This document shows positions 27,280 through 35,985 of a stretch of DNA of 64,000 nt, piece by piece (the first letter of the stretch is position 1; the number at the start of each line of letters is the position of its first letter). The stretch is from NCBI GenBank assembly GCA_020636135.1, contig JACJYK010000003.1, positions 124,001 to 188,000 on the forward strand, written 5' to 3'. Source of the stretch: Lewinellaceae bacterium (GTDB lineage: Bacteria > Bacteroidota > Bacteroidia > Chitinophagales > Saprospiraceae). The notes beneath the pieces were generated by a model. The model had not been told where the DNA came from, did not search any database, and saw only the letters and a program-made list of their open reading frames with translations. Made by a program: the position numbers and the translations under genes.

Positions 27280-28176
27280 ATGAATTGGAGAATACTAATA
27301 CTGGTTGTTCTGTCGGTATCCACGGGAACCGCTCAATCCGTATGTGACCCGGACTCCACACCACCTGATCTTAAATTGTATGCGGGAACCGCGACTGTTG
27401 CACTGGATGCTGATTCGGCTATTATCATCTATGCCAAAGATCTTGATGCCGGGACGACTGATAATTGTACACCGTCTACCAATCTTATTTTTTCATTCAG
27501 TGAAAATCCTCAGGATGTCATGCGGACAATAACCTGTGCCGATGCCGGGTTGACTACGATGACCATCTATGCTTACGACGCATCAGGGAACAAGACTTCG
27601 GGAACAGTAATCCTTCTAATCACCGGAACGCTTTGCCCCCAGGTGATTGACGAATTTGATGTTTCGATTAACCTGATGAATTTCAAATCCAGCTACAGAA
27701 CCGTTGTGGGATCCCCTTTAATCAAACTGACCGCTGGGAACGGCGCTGACACCAGCTCCATCCCGAATTCTTATTATTCCAGGCAGCCAGCTGGTTCTGG
27801 TATCTACCTGAAATTTACTCCGGAGTTCTATTCCGATTATGCAGGGCGATCGGTCAGGGTTGCGCTTCTCGACTCCGATCTGGACATCATCAACGGCGTT
27901 TCTACGCTGGATGTACTTGCCATTCGGAAACACATCCTTGGGATACAAAAGTTTTCCAACGCTTATTATGCGGAAGCAGCCGATATCAATGGTGATGGTA
28001 AAATAACCGCTATCGATATCATTGAATTACGACGCGTGGTGTTAGGTATTCAGGATTCATGGCGCTATGTGCCGAACTGGCATTACGAATTCTTGTCGGA
28101 ACCAGTCTTCCTGGTTGATGAGTTACACCAGAAAACACTGAATTGCATCGCTGTAAAAACCGGCGATGTGAACTGA
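27280..28176 (+). CDS. Secreted protein with dockerin-like repeat
   Basis: A 298-residue exported protein. The signal peptide is NWRILILVVLSVSTGTAQ. The N-terminal part resembles an Ig-like/HYR domain (DNCTPSTNLIFSFSENPQD, YAYDASGNKTSG). Near residues 205-255 lies a dockerin type I-like pair of calcium loops: INGVSTLDVLAIRKHILGI and DINGDGKITAIDIIELRRVVLGI (partly quoted). No T9SS sorting domain follows, unusual for such a modular protein in this phylum. ATG 27280 starts the signal peptide; the ORF start at 27211 is upstream of it. It ends 12 bases from the polA stop (convergent). Confidence 0.75.
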   Translation: MNWRILILVVLSVSTGTAQSVCDPDSTPPDLKLYAGTATVALDADSAIIIYAKDLDAGTTDNCTPSTNLIFSFSENPQDVMRTITCADAGLTTMTIYAYDASGNKTSGTVILLITGTLCPQVIDEFDVSINLMNFKSSYRTVVGSPLIKLTAGNGADTSSIPNSYYSRQPAGSGIYLKFTPEFYSDYAGRSVRVALLDSDLDIINGVSTLDVLAIRKHILGIQKFSNAYYAEAADINGDGKITAIDIIELRRVVLGIQDSWRYVPNWHYEFLSEPVFLVDELHQKTLNCIAVKTGDVN

Positions 28177-28188
28177 GATGATACTTGG

Positions 28189-30975
28189 TCAATGTGCTTC
28201 CAGCCAGTTGGTTCCAGTGCCCATTCCCACTTCGATGGGAACCTTCAGATTAGGCAGTGCATGCTTCATTTTATCCTCCACGATGTGCTTGACCTGATCC
28301 ATTTCGCTATGGATTACATCAAAGACCAATTCGTCATGTACCTGAAGGATCATCTTGGATTGAATTCCGGCCTGAACAAATGCCTCGTGAATTCCTATCA
28401 TCGCAAGCTTGATCATATCCGCTGCTGTGCCCTGGATTGGGGTATTGATGGCTACCCGTTCCGCGTTACTTCTCGATAATCCATTGCGAGAATTAATATC
28501 CCGGAGTATACGTCGCCTTCCCGAAAGGGTCTTGACATAACCATGATCACGGGCAAAGGCCACTGTTTGTTCCATATAGGCTTTCAAACCTTTATATTGC
28601 TTAAAGTAGTTGTCGATCAGCTGGCTGGCTTCGGCCCGTTTAATACCCAATTGGCGGGACAGGTTCAACGAACCTGCACCATAAATGATGGAGAAATTCA
28701 CCGTCTTGGCATTACGCCGCTGATCGGAAGTAACTTCATCAATCGGCACGCCATAGACGCGGGCAGCAGTAGCCCGGTGGATATCGAGATTTTGCTCAAA
28801 TGCTTCCAGCATTGCCTCTTCATGACTCAGATCGGCAATCAACCGAAGCTCAATCTGTGAATAATCCGCCGATAACAGAATATGGCGATCATCCCTGGGT
28901 ATAAATGCTTTCCGGATCTCCCTGCCGGCTTCATCCCGGATGGGTATATTTTGCAAATTCGGATTTTCGGAAGATAGTCGCCCGGTGGCGGCCCGTGCCT
29001 GATTGTAGGAGGTATGGATCCGTCCGGTACGCGGGTTGATCATATTCGGTAAAGCATCCACATAGGTAGATTTCAGCTTGCTTAATTTCCGGTGATCCTG
29101 AATGTGGGCGACAATGTCAAAATCCAAAGCCAGCTCGCTCAACTTGTCTTCATCCGTAGAATATTGGCCCGTTGCCGTTTTCCGCCAGCGGTAGGGTATC
29201 CTGAGCTTATCAAAGAGGACTTCTCCGACCTGCTTGGGCGATGCAATGTTAAAATCGACGCCTGCCAGTTTATAGATTGCCCGTTCTTCTTCCACGATCT
29301 GTTTTGCCAGCTGTACCGAATAATCCGCCAGCATTTTGGCATCGACCTTCACGCCTTCGTATTCCATGCTGGCCAGGACTTGGATCAATGGAGATTCGAT
29401 GCTGTCATATACCTGGAGGACTTGCTCTTCCTTCGCTTTGGGAAATAAGACCTTATAAAGCTGCCAGGTGATGTCGGCGTCCTCTGCTGCATATTCTTTT
29501 ACCTTTTGTTTGTCGACATCCCGCATCGAAAGTTGCCTGGCACCCCGCTTACCGATCAGATCTTCGATCGGTATCATCTTGTAGTTGAGGTAGTTTTCCG
29601 ACAGGTTATCCAGTTTATGCCTTTGGTCCGGCTCCATCAAATAATGCGCAATCATGGTGTCCCATAAGGCTCCCTTTACCTCGATGCCGTACCATTTCAG
29701 CATCAGCATGTCGTACTTGATGTTCTGTCCTACTTTCGCAATATTGGGATTTTCAAACAGCGCTTTGAACAGATGTATTTTTTCCCTGGCAGCCTCCTGA
29801 TCTTCCGGAAAAGGGATGTAATAAGCATCATGGTCTTTCCAGGACAAGGACAGGCCCACCAATTCCGCCTCATTAGGGTCAAGACCGGTTGTCTCGGTAT
29901 CGAAGCAAAACATGATCTGTTTTTCGAGTTCCTGGACTAAATCCCGGATCCCATCCAGGCTGTCAATCAACCGGTAGGTATGTTTGGTGTTTTCGGCATT
30001 TTTGTCCGCTACCGCATAAGCCGGTGCAGGAGTGGCCAGTTTTTCCGATACCTTACTATCCACAGGATTACCGAAAAGGTCTTTCTGTGTCTCTTTATCT
30101 TCTTCTCCGAGGATGGCATGAGCCAGTGTCCTGAATTCAAGTTCCTTAAATATTTCCGTAAGCACTTCCCGGTTCACCGGTTCGATTTCATACGCTTTGG
30201 CATCAAACTTTACCGGGGCATTCAAATCTATGGTGGCCAGTTTTTTGGATAACAGGGCCTGGTCAGCATACGTTTCGACGCGTTCCTTCAGCTTACCTTT
30301 TAATTCATCGGCATGAGCGATGACCTCTTCCACACTTCCATAATCTTTGAGGAGCTGAACGGCAGTTTTTTCACCTACGCCGGGAATACCCGGTATATTA
30401 TCAACGGCATCTCCCTTGAGGCCCAGGACATCAATAACCTGATCAATGCGCTCAATTTCCCAGCTTTCCAGGATTTCCTTTACCCCTAAAATGTCGATGC
30501 CATTGCCCTGACGGCTGGGTTTGTAAAGCAGAATATGTTCGCTGACCAGCTGGGCATAGTCTTTATCCGGGGTGACCATATACACCGTGAATCCTTCTTT
30601 TTCGGCTTGTTTGGCTATGGTTCCGATCACATCATCGGCTTCATACCCATCCATCTCGACTATGGGAATGTTAAAGCCTTCAACAATCTTGCGGATATAG
30701 GGAAATGCTACCTGGATATCCTCTGGCTGGGACTCGCGGTTGGCTTTGTAGGGTTCATACATCTGATGTCGGAATGTAGGTGTATCGAGATCAAAAAATA
30801 CGGCGATATGGGAAGGTTTTTGATTGCGCATCAAATCCCATAATGTCCGGACAAACCCGGTTATGGCGGAGGTATTGATACCTTTGGAATTAATCAGTGG
30901 CCGGTTGATGAAGGCGAAATGTGCCCGGTATACGAGGGCGTGTCCATCCAGTAAAAAGAGCTTTTTTTCCTGCAT
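28189..30975 (-). CDS. polA: DNA polymerase I
   Basis: Repair and Okazaki-fragment polymerase, 928 residues. It has all three domains. The 5' nuclease has GYEADDVIGT and KDYAQLV, with the helix-hairpin-helix GIPGVGEKTA. The 3'-5' exonuclease has an intact DTETTGLD, so proofreading is expected. The polymerase has LLSADYSQIELR, the O-helix NAKTVNFSIIYGAG and VHDELVFDV. ATG 30975 starts the conserved KKLFLLDGHALVYRAHFAF; twenty extra upstream codons in the open frame overlap a palindrome and are probably leader. Confidence 0.97.
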   Translation of the reverse strand: MQEKKLFLLDGHALVYRAHFAFINRPLINSKGINTSAITGFVRTLWDLMRNQKPSHIAVFFDLDTPTFRHQMYEPYKANRESQPEDIQVAFPYIRKIVEGFNIPIVEMDGYEADDVIGTIAKQAEKEGFTVYMVTPDKDYAQLVSEHILLYKPSRQGNGIDILGVKEILESWEIERIDQVIDVLGLKGDAVDNIPGIPGVGEKTAVQLLKDYGSVEEVIAHADELKGKLKERVETYADQALLSKKLATIDLNAPVKFDAKAYEIEPVNREVLTEIFKELEFRTLAHAILGEEDKETQKDLFGNPVDSKVSEKLATPAPAYAVADKNAENTKHTYRLIDSLDGIRDLVQELEKQIMFCFDTETTGLDPNEAELVGLSLSWKDHDAYYIPFPEDQEAAREKIHLFKALFENPNIAKVGQNIKYDMLMLKWYGIEVKGALWDTMIAHYLMEPDQRHKLDNLSENYLNYKMIPIEDLIGKRGARQLSMRDVDKQKVKEYAAEDADITWQLYKVLFPKAKEEQVLQVYDSIESPLIQVLASMEYEGVKVDAKMLADYSVQLAKQIVEEERAIYKLAGVDFNIASPKQVGEVLFDKLRIPYRWRKTATGQYSTDEDKLSELALDFDIVAHIQDHRKLSKLKSTYVDALPNMINPRTGRIHTSYNQARAATGRLSSENPNLQNIPIRDEAGREIRKAFIPRDDRHILLSADYSQIELRLIADLSHEEAMLEAFEQNLDIHRATAARVYGVPIDEVTSDQRRNAKTVNFSIIYGAGSLNLSRQLGIKRAEASQLIDNYFKQYKGLKAYMEQTVAFARDHGYVKTLSGRRRILRDINSRNGLSRSNAERVAINTPIQGTAADMIKLAMIGIHEAFVQAGIQSKMILQVHDELVFDVIHSEMDQVKHIVEDKMKHALPNLKVPIEVGMGTGTNWLEAH

Positions 30976-30983
30976 AGTTGTAG

Positions 30984-31015
30984 AGATGTTGTGCTTATGC
31001 AATGTTACAACATCT
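30984..31015 (-). promoter_or_regulatory. Palindrome in the polA leader
   Basis: Perfect 9-base inverted arms, AGATGTTGT (30984-30992) and ACAACATCT (31007-31015), around a 14-base centre, end nine bases upstream of the polA ATG. On the minus strand the element encloses TAACATTG, one base off the TAnnTTTG box. It could be an operator overlapping the promoter or an mRNA hairpin. Confidence 0.4.
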
Positions 31016-31112
31016 TTGCTAAACCGGTAAGGCAATCCTGGTACTTACAGGTTGAACCATCAAATCCGGTACGAGGGAAGGATCCATTTGCTTTTATCCA
31101 TGAAACGCCGCT

Positions 31113-31149
31113 TTAAAAAACAAAATCCCCGGCCTTGAAGGACCGGGGA
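31113..31149 (-). terminator. Intrinsic terminator of the DUF3078 gene
   Basis: On the minus strand, a GC-rich hairpin (TCCCCGG / CCGGGGA outer stem, 31126-31149, with inner CCT/AGG pairs) is followed by TTTTGTTTTTT (31113-31125). It begins 25 bases after the DUF3078 stop codon and separates that gene from polA. Confidence 0.85.
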
Positions 31150-31174
31150 CCCGCGAGGTATGCACTTCTATCCT

Positions 31175-32149
31175 TTATTTCTTGGATGATATGGCGTAGG
31201 AAAAGCCCAGTATCCAGTAAGTCTGCAACGGGTTTTTACCTGTGTCCAGCTTGCCTTCGGATATGGCAGCCAGTGATTCCTGTTTGTTATTCCGCAAACC
31301 GATGTCCAGCCCGATTCCAACTCCTTTCACGGCGGTGCTGAATCCGTTTACCCAGGTCCAGTTGTTGAGTTCAGATCCTTTATAGCTTAAGAAGGCAGAA
31401 AGGTTTGACTTCCAGGCTACTCCTTTTGTGATTTGGCGCGTGTAATCTGCTACGATCTTGCATCCCAGTGAAGACTCGTAATTGTAGTCACCACTGGAAA
31501 AGACAAAGTTGTAGTCCAGCGGATGAATTACCACCACCAGGTCTTTAACCGGAGTCCATGTTGCTCCAACCCCCAGGTCCAGATAACCCGGGTCGTTGAA
31601 TTTACCATCGAGAATGGAAGTCCGGTATTCACCCAGTGCCGACAAAGCTATTTTATCCGATAATTTATACCCGTACAGGGACATCATATTAAAGGCGTCC
31701 GCTGCAACCTGAAATCCGGTAGGATCGGTACTGATGTCTTTATCATCAAATTTGATCCATCCAAGGGTCAGGTTGGCACTGTTCCGCCAGAAAGCCTTCT
31801 GATAATCGGCATTGGCAAATCCGGACAGCGTAGTACCAATGTTGGCTGCGGAGGTATTGGGCTGGGCTTTGGACAGCCAGTTATTAAATCCGGACAGGTT
31901 GAGTCCGATGTTTCCGAGCAATCCCTTGTCCCAGCGCGGGTACGGTGTCAACTGTTCTGTCAACGCTGCAATCTCGCCTTTGAGTCCATCAGCCTGACTG
32001 GTCAGTCCGGCAAGGTCTGCCTCCAGTTTGGCCAGTTCGGCTACTTTGGCTTCCTTTTGCTTCATCAACGCATCATTTGTCTGTGCTGTCATCTGGCTGA
32101 TCATGAAGCAGCCGAAAACCAATACGAGTAAAACAATTCTTTTCATCAT
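31175..32149 (-). CDS. DUF3078 outer-membrane-like protein
   Basis: A 324-residue exported protein with signal peptide KRIVLLVLVFGCFMISQMTAQ (partly quoted). A short coiled coil (LMKQKEAKVAELAKLEADL, about residues 28-65) is followed by a beta-strand-rich part of the DUF3078 type: GNIGLNLSGFNNW, NSANLTLGWIKFDDKD, ALGEYRTSILDG, NNWTWVNGF. Alternating aromatic/hydrophobic strands ending in FSYAISSKK suggest a small outer-membrane barrel. Function is unknown. It has its own terminator and is likely a single-gene transcript. Confidence 0.8.
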   Translation of the reverse strand: MMKRIVLLVLVFGCFMISQMTAQTNDALMKQKEAKVAELAKLEADLAGLTSQADGLKGEIAALTEQLTPYPRWDKGLLGNIGLNLSGFNNWLSKAQPNTSAANIGTTLSGFANADYQKAFWRNSANLTLGWIKFDDKDISTDPTGFQVAADAFNMMSLYGYKLSDKIALSALGEYRTSILDGKFNDPGYLDLGVGATWTPVKDLVVVIHPLDYNFVFSSGDYNYESSLGCKIVADYTRQITKGVAWKSNLSAFLSYKGSELNNWTWVNGFSTAVKGVGIGLDIGLRNNKQESLAAISEGKLDTGKNPLQTYWILGFSYAISSKK

Positions 32150-32293
32150 TTTAGGTGTTTGATTTTTAGCGAATTAATTTGAATCTCTGAACGGTGCTTA
32201 CGATTATGAAATATCACTGCACCGGGTCTGGTTTCCGGGGGGCCTGCTGTTTTACAGATGGGGGAAAGTATCCGTCATAAAGGTAATGTGTTT

Positions 32294-33124
32294 TTAATCT
32301 TCAATCAATTTCTGATTGCGTTTATGCAGTGTTACCTGCTCCTGTGTAAGCTTCCGGATGGGTATAAACACCTGGCCCTGAGCAGTATAAAGGGTGATGT
32401 TGCTGCGGCCCATGGCAACAATCTGACCCCTCACACTACCGATGCTGATTTCATCACCAAGCTGGAATTGATCTTGCAGATAAAAGGAGGTGAGAAAATT
32501 ACTTACCAGGTCTTTTGAGGCTAAACCATAGCCGAGCGCAAAAGCAAACACGGCACCGGCCACAACGATCAGGATGTTATTTTGCAAGAATGATGTATCT
32601 ATCTCCACCTGCTTCAGGGCAATAACAAATACATTGATCAGCAGGAAGTAGAAGATGCCGTTGGAGATCAATTTGGCACTGGGTATGGCCAGTGATGTCG
32701 TAACGGTCAGCAGGGTCTGCCGCAACATATCGGACAGGATCAATCCGATGAAGAGTACGCCCAGGCCTACGACCAGTTTCGGAATGAAATTGATCAAACG
32801 TTCGATCAGGTCAGTAATGGTAGGAATATTGATGATCTCGGTGACCACCATGATCACCATCAACAACAGAAAATAATAGATGATCTTACTGATGAACACC
32901 GATAGTTTGACCTCCATTTTGGAGTTCTGCACCACATCGATTTTCTCCAGTCTTTCTCCAAACCGGTCAATTCCGATCTTGGAAAGAAGTTTCCGAAGAA
33001 ACCGGGAGATCATGCGGGCAATCAGCAGACCAATGACCAGCAGAACGATAGCAACCAATATCCGCGGCAATATATTTGCCAGTTGCTTTAACAATTCCGA
33101 TAAGAAGGGAAAGGAAAGATCCAT
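32294..33124 (-). CDS. Mechanosensitive ion channel (MscS family)
   Basis: A 276-residue membrane protein. It has four predicted transmembrane segments (ILVAIVLLVIGLLIARMI; FLLLMVIMVVTEII; LVVGLGVLFIGLILSDML; FYFLLINVFVIAL). An MscS pore-like glycine/alanine-rich helix (ILIVVAGAVFAFALGYGLASKD) comes next, and then a short beta domain (LGDEISIGSVRGQIVAMG). Long membrane repeats before the pore are typical of the small 'conserved TM helix' MscS relatives. It is the last gene in a cluster behind an ECF sigma factor and an 80-residue protein, with only 10 bases between them. Confidence 0.83.
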   Translation of the reverse strand: MDLSFPFLSELLKQLANILPRILVAIVLLVIGLLIARMISRFLRKLLSKIGIDRFGERLEKIDVVQNSKMEVKLSVFISKIIYYFLLLMVIMVVTEIINIPTITDLIERLINFIPKLVVGLGVLFIGLILSDMLRQTLLTVTTSLAIPSAKLISNGIFYFLLINVFVIALKQVEIDTSFLQNNILIVVAGAVFAFALGYGLASKDLVSNFLTSFYLQDQFQLGDEISIGSVRGQIVAMGRSNITLYTAQGQVFIPIRKLTQEQVTLHKRNQKLIED

Positions 33125-33134
33125 TGTTCCGAGG

Positions 33135-33377
33135 TTATTGTTGCTCCTGTATGGTGTTAGGAGGTTGCCTTCGCGGCGCCCTGGTAACTGGTTCAGATCC
33201 CCCGACTACCTGGACAATAATTTTAAACATTTTAGGCATATAAAGTTCGAATAAATCTCCGAATAATCGAAAGAAACCCATATTCTGCCGCAAATTATTC
33301 CCTACTTCTGCAGGCGGTTGGCGATGATTACGAATCAGTTCTTCCTCCCACGCTTTGAAATTGTTCTCCTGTTCCAT
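33135..33377 (-). CDS. Small hypothetical protein between sigma factor and MscS channel
   Basis: An 80-residue protein with a charged N terminus (EQENNFKAWEEELIRNHRQPP), a central amphipathic stretch (NMGFFRLFGDLFELYMPKMFKIIVQVVGG) and a basic, proline-rich C terminus. It has no clear membrane segment or zinc motif. It lies 12 bases downstream of an ECF sigma factor gene, the position usually held by an anti-sigma factor. It is smaller than known anti-sigma proteins and lacks their membrane anchor. Function is unknown. Confidence 0.65.
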   Translation of the reverse strand: MEQENNFKAWEEELIRNHRQPPAEVGNNLRQNMGFFRLFGDLFELYMPKMFKIIVQVVGGSEPVTRAPRRQPPNTIQEQQ

Positions 33378-33389
33378 ACAGGTCAGAAT

Positions 33390-33962
33390 TTATTGATTTT
33401 TAAACAGCTTGTCATGTATTATCCTAAACTTCTCTTTGGCTCTGAGCAATTGCATCTTGATGGCCGATTCGGTCTTATTCATGGATTCGGCGATGTCGCG
33501 GATCGATAGATCATCCTGGTATTTCATAAGTAGCAGGGCCCGGTCTATCACGGGAAGCTCTCCCATTACGACTTTCAGTTCGTGGATCCGGGTCTCCAAA
33601 AGGTATTTGTCATCGGTTGTTTCATCCTGGACATCGAGTCTTTCCCATGATTCGTCAGGCATCAGCACATCGTATTTTCGCTTTCTTACCTGATCGATGC
33701 AGTAATTATAGGTGATGGAATACAGCCAGGTTGAAAACTTCGAACGCTCACCGAAATCGGCTAAGCGCAGTACTACTTTTATGAAAATATCCTGTAGTGC
33801 GTCTTCCGCCCATACTTCATCTTTCAGAAGCGTAATACACTTGGCGAAAACCTTAGGGGCATAGCGATCATACAATTCGTTGAAATACCATTGCTGCTGC
33901 GTAAGCAAATATTGACTGACGAGCATTTCATCACTAACCTTATTTCTAGTATTTTTATTCAA
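33390..33962 (-). CDS. ECF-type RNA polymerase sigma factor
   Basis: A group 4 sigma factor. Region 2 is visible as YFNELYDRYAPKVFAKCITLLKD and AEDALQDIFIKVVLRL, ending in the -10-binding FSTWLYSITYNYCIDQVRKRK. Region 4 is LPVIDRALLLMKYQDDLSIRDIAESMNKTESAIKMQLLRAKEKF (all partly quoted). The longest frame begins at a TTG (34004). A second TTG at 33962 (MNKNTRNKVSDEM) gives a normal N terminus of 190 residues; ATG 33926 would be shorter. It is divergent from the M28 peptidase and probably drives the sigma - 80-aa - MscS cluster. Confidence 0.88.
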   Translation of the reverse strand: MNKNTRNKVSDEMLVSQYLLTQQQWYFNELYDRYAPKVFAKCITLLKDEVWAEDALQDIFIKVVLRLADFGERSKFSTWLYSITYNYCIDQVRKRKYDVLMPDESWERLDVQDETTDDKYLLETRIHELKVVMGELPVIDRALLLMKYQDDLSIRDIAESMNKTESAIKMQLLRAKEKFRIIHDKLFKNQ

Positions 33963-34045
33963 CGTTTGTAAGGGGCTTGGCCGTGATGCAACATTATGAC
34001 GCAATAAGTACTAAAAGTAACAAGATCATGTATGTAATTTGGGGA

Positions 34046-35446
34046 ATGAAAATGAAACTTAAAATTAAGAATTTCCTGGTTTTGGCCTTCATGGCTTTCA
34101 CCATGACCACCGCCTGGACTCAGGATGCCGAAAGCGATTTTATTAAATCCATCTACGATCAATCCCTGACCAGGGGATCTTCGTATGAATGGCTCCATTA
34201 TCTCACAAAAAAGGTCGGCGCCCGGCTAAGCGGATCACCCCAGGCTGCCGCCGCAGTGGAATACACCCGTCAAATGCTTGACAGCCTCGGTCTGGACCGG
34301 GTCTGGTTACAACCTGTTGATGTACCGCACTGGGTACGCGGTGATGAAGAGCAGGTGCGGATTGTAAATTCTTCCATCCTGGGCACTCAGGACCTGCATG
34401 CCATTTCACTGGGTAATAGTATTGGTACCGGGCCACTGGGCCTGGCAGGAGAGGTGATTGAAGTAAAGAGTCTGAAAGAGGTAGAGGACCTGGGGCGTGC
34501 CAAAATCGAAGGCAAGATTGTTTTTTACAACCGCCCGATGGATAAAACCCTGCACCGCACGTTTATGGCTTACGGGGGTGCCGTGGACCAACGGGGTGGA
34601 GGTGCTTCACAAGCGGCAAAATATGGCGCAAAAGCGGTGCTCGTACGCAGTATGACCACAGCCACGGACGACGTACCACACACCGGAGCGCTACGTTACC
34701 AGGATGGTGTTGCACAGATTCCGGCTCTAGCCATTGCTACCAAAGATGCAGATCTACTGTCTCAGTTATTGAAACAAGAACCGGTAAAGGTATTTCTCCG
34801 TAACACCTGCCGCATGCAGCATCCTGAACCTTCTTACAATGTCATCGGAGAAATCACGGGATCGAAATATCCCAATCAGGTGATCCTGGTCGGCGGTCAC
34901 CTGGATTCCTGGGATGTCGGCGAGGGTGCCCATGATGACGGAGCCGGTTGTGTCCAATCCATGCAGGTCCTGCAAACGTTAAAACGATTAGGTTACCGTC
35001 CCCAGCATACCATCCGTTGTGTCCTCTTTATGAATGAAGAAAATGGTGGCGCCGGAGGAGAAGAGTATGCCAAACAAGCGATTGCAGATGACATCTTTCA
35101 TTTTGCAGCCATCGAGTCCGACGCCGGAGGGTTCCTTCCCCTTGGCTTTGGGTTAAGCGCCGATGCGGAAGTCGTTGATCATTACCTGGAAATGGTCAAA
35201 CCGTTCAATGACTATCTGCAGCCATTGGGCCTGGAGCTCAGCAAAGGTGGCGGTGGATCGGACATTGGTCCACTGCGCCCTCAGAAAGGAATGCTTATCG
35301 GGCTTTCACCGGATTCACAGCGTTATTTTGATTATCACCATACGCACATCGACACCTTTGACAAGGTAAATGAGCGGGAACTAACCCTGGGAGCAGCAGC
35401 CATGACGACCTTGGTTTACCTGTTAGATCAACTGGGCTCACCATGA
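34046..35446 (+). CDS. Secreted M28 family aminopeptidase (carboxypeptidase Q-like)
   Basis: A 466-residue exported metallopeptidase. The signal peptide (MKLKIKNFLVLAFMAFTM TTAWTQ) starts at ATG 34046. A PA-type insert occupies about residues 120-260. The dizinc site reads GGHLDSWDVGEGAHDDGAG, then NEENGGAGGEEYA, with a final YHHTHIDTFDKV supplying the last His. These fit M28 peptidases. A hydroxyl-rich serine region (GGGGSDIGPL) matches the substrate-pocket glycine loop. It overlaps the next gene by four bases (ATGA) in an operon with hpt and a hydrolase. Confidence 0.88.
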   Translation: MKMKLKIKNFLVLAFMAFTMTTAWTQDAESDFIKSIYDQSLTRGSSYEWLHYLTKKVGARLSGSPQAAAAVEYTRQMLDSLGLDRVWLQPVDVPHWVRGDEEQVRIVNSSILGTQDLHAISLGNSIGTGPLGLAGEVIEVKSLKEVEDLGRAKIEGKIVFYNRPMDKTLHRTFMAYGGAVDQRGGGASQAAKYGAKAVLVRSMTTATDDVPHTGALRYQDGVAQIPALAIATKDADLLSQLLKQEPVKVFLRNTCRMQHPEPSYNVIGEITGSKYPNQVILVGGHLDSWDVGEGAHDDGAGCVQSMQVLQTLKRLGYRPQHTIRCVLFMNEENGGAGGEEYAKQAIADDIFHFAAIESDAGGFLPLGFGLSADAEVVDHYLEMVKPFNDYLQPLGLELSKGGGGSDIGPLRPQKGMLIGLSPDSQRYFDYHHTHIDTFDKVNERELTLGAAAMTTLVYLLDQLGSP

Positions 35447-35985
35447 GCCAGACGATCCGGTTGCACGATAAACATTTCACTCCATATCTGGAACACGTCG
35501 ACATTCTGGCTGGTATTGAGCGCCTGGCAGAAGACATCAACTCCAGGTATTCCGGTAGAGTGCCTCTCGTTATCAGTGTCCTGAACGGTGCTTTCCGGTT
35601 CACAGCTGATCTCGTTACTTTCCTGGAGATTCCCATCGAAATTGCCTTTGTGCAGATCGCTTCCTATGCCGGCACGAGCAGCACCGGAGAAGTCAATATC
35701 ATACGCGGAGTGGATATTCCGGTCCGCGACAGGGACCTTATCCTGCTGGAGGACATCGTGGACTCCGGCCGAACCCTGCACCATTTCTGCAGCTATCTTG
35801 AAAAGGAACAACCGCGTTCCATACGGATCTATTCACTTTTGCGGAAACCGGATGTGGTTCAATTTACCTTACCGGAAACCTCGGTTGCTTTTGACATTCC
35901 CGATCGATTTGTGGTCGGATATGGATTGGATTACGATGGATTAGGCCGTGATTTGAACGACATCTACCAATTGGCCAATTCATGA
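35443..35985 (+). CDS. hpt: Hypoxanthine phosphoribosyltransferase
   Basis: Purine salvage enzyme that converts hypoxanthine (and often guanine) plus PRPP to IMP/GMP. It is 180 residues, the usual length. It shows the flexible-loop region (ASYAGTSSTGEV) and the PRPP-binding signature LILLEDIVDSGRTL (about residues 98-111). The purine-contacting DRFVVGYGLDYDGLGRDL lies near the end. The start ATG overlaps the M28 peptidase stop (ATGA). The 3' end overlaps the alpha/beta hydrolase start in the same way, so all three are translated from one mRNA. Confidence 0.93.
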   Translation: MSQTIRLHDKHFTPYLEHVDILAGIERLAEDINSRYSGRVPLVISVLNGAFRFTADLVTFLEIPIEIAFVQIASYAGTSSTGEVNIIRGVDIPVRDRDLILLEDIVDSGRTLHHFCSYLEKEQPRSIRIYSLLRKPDVVQFTLPETSVAFDIPDRFVVGYGLDYDGLGRDLNDIYQLANS

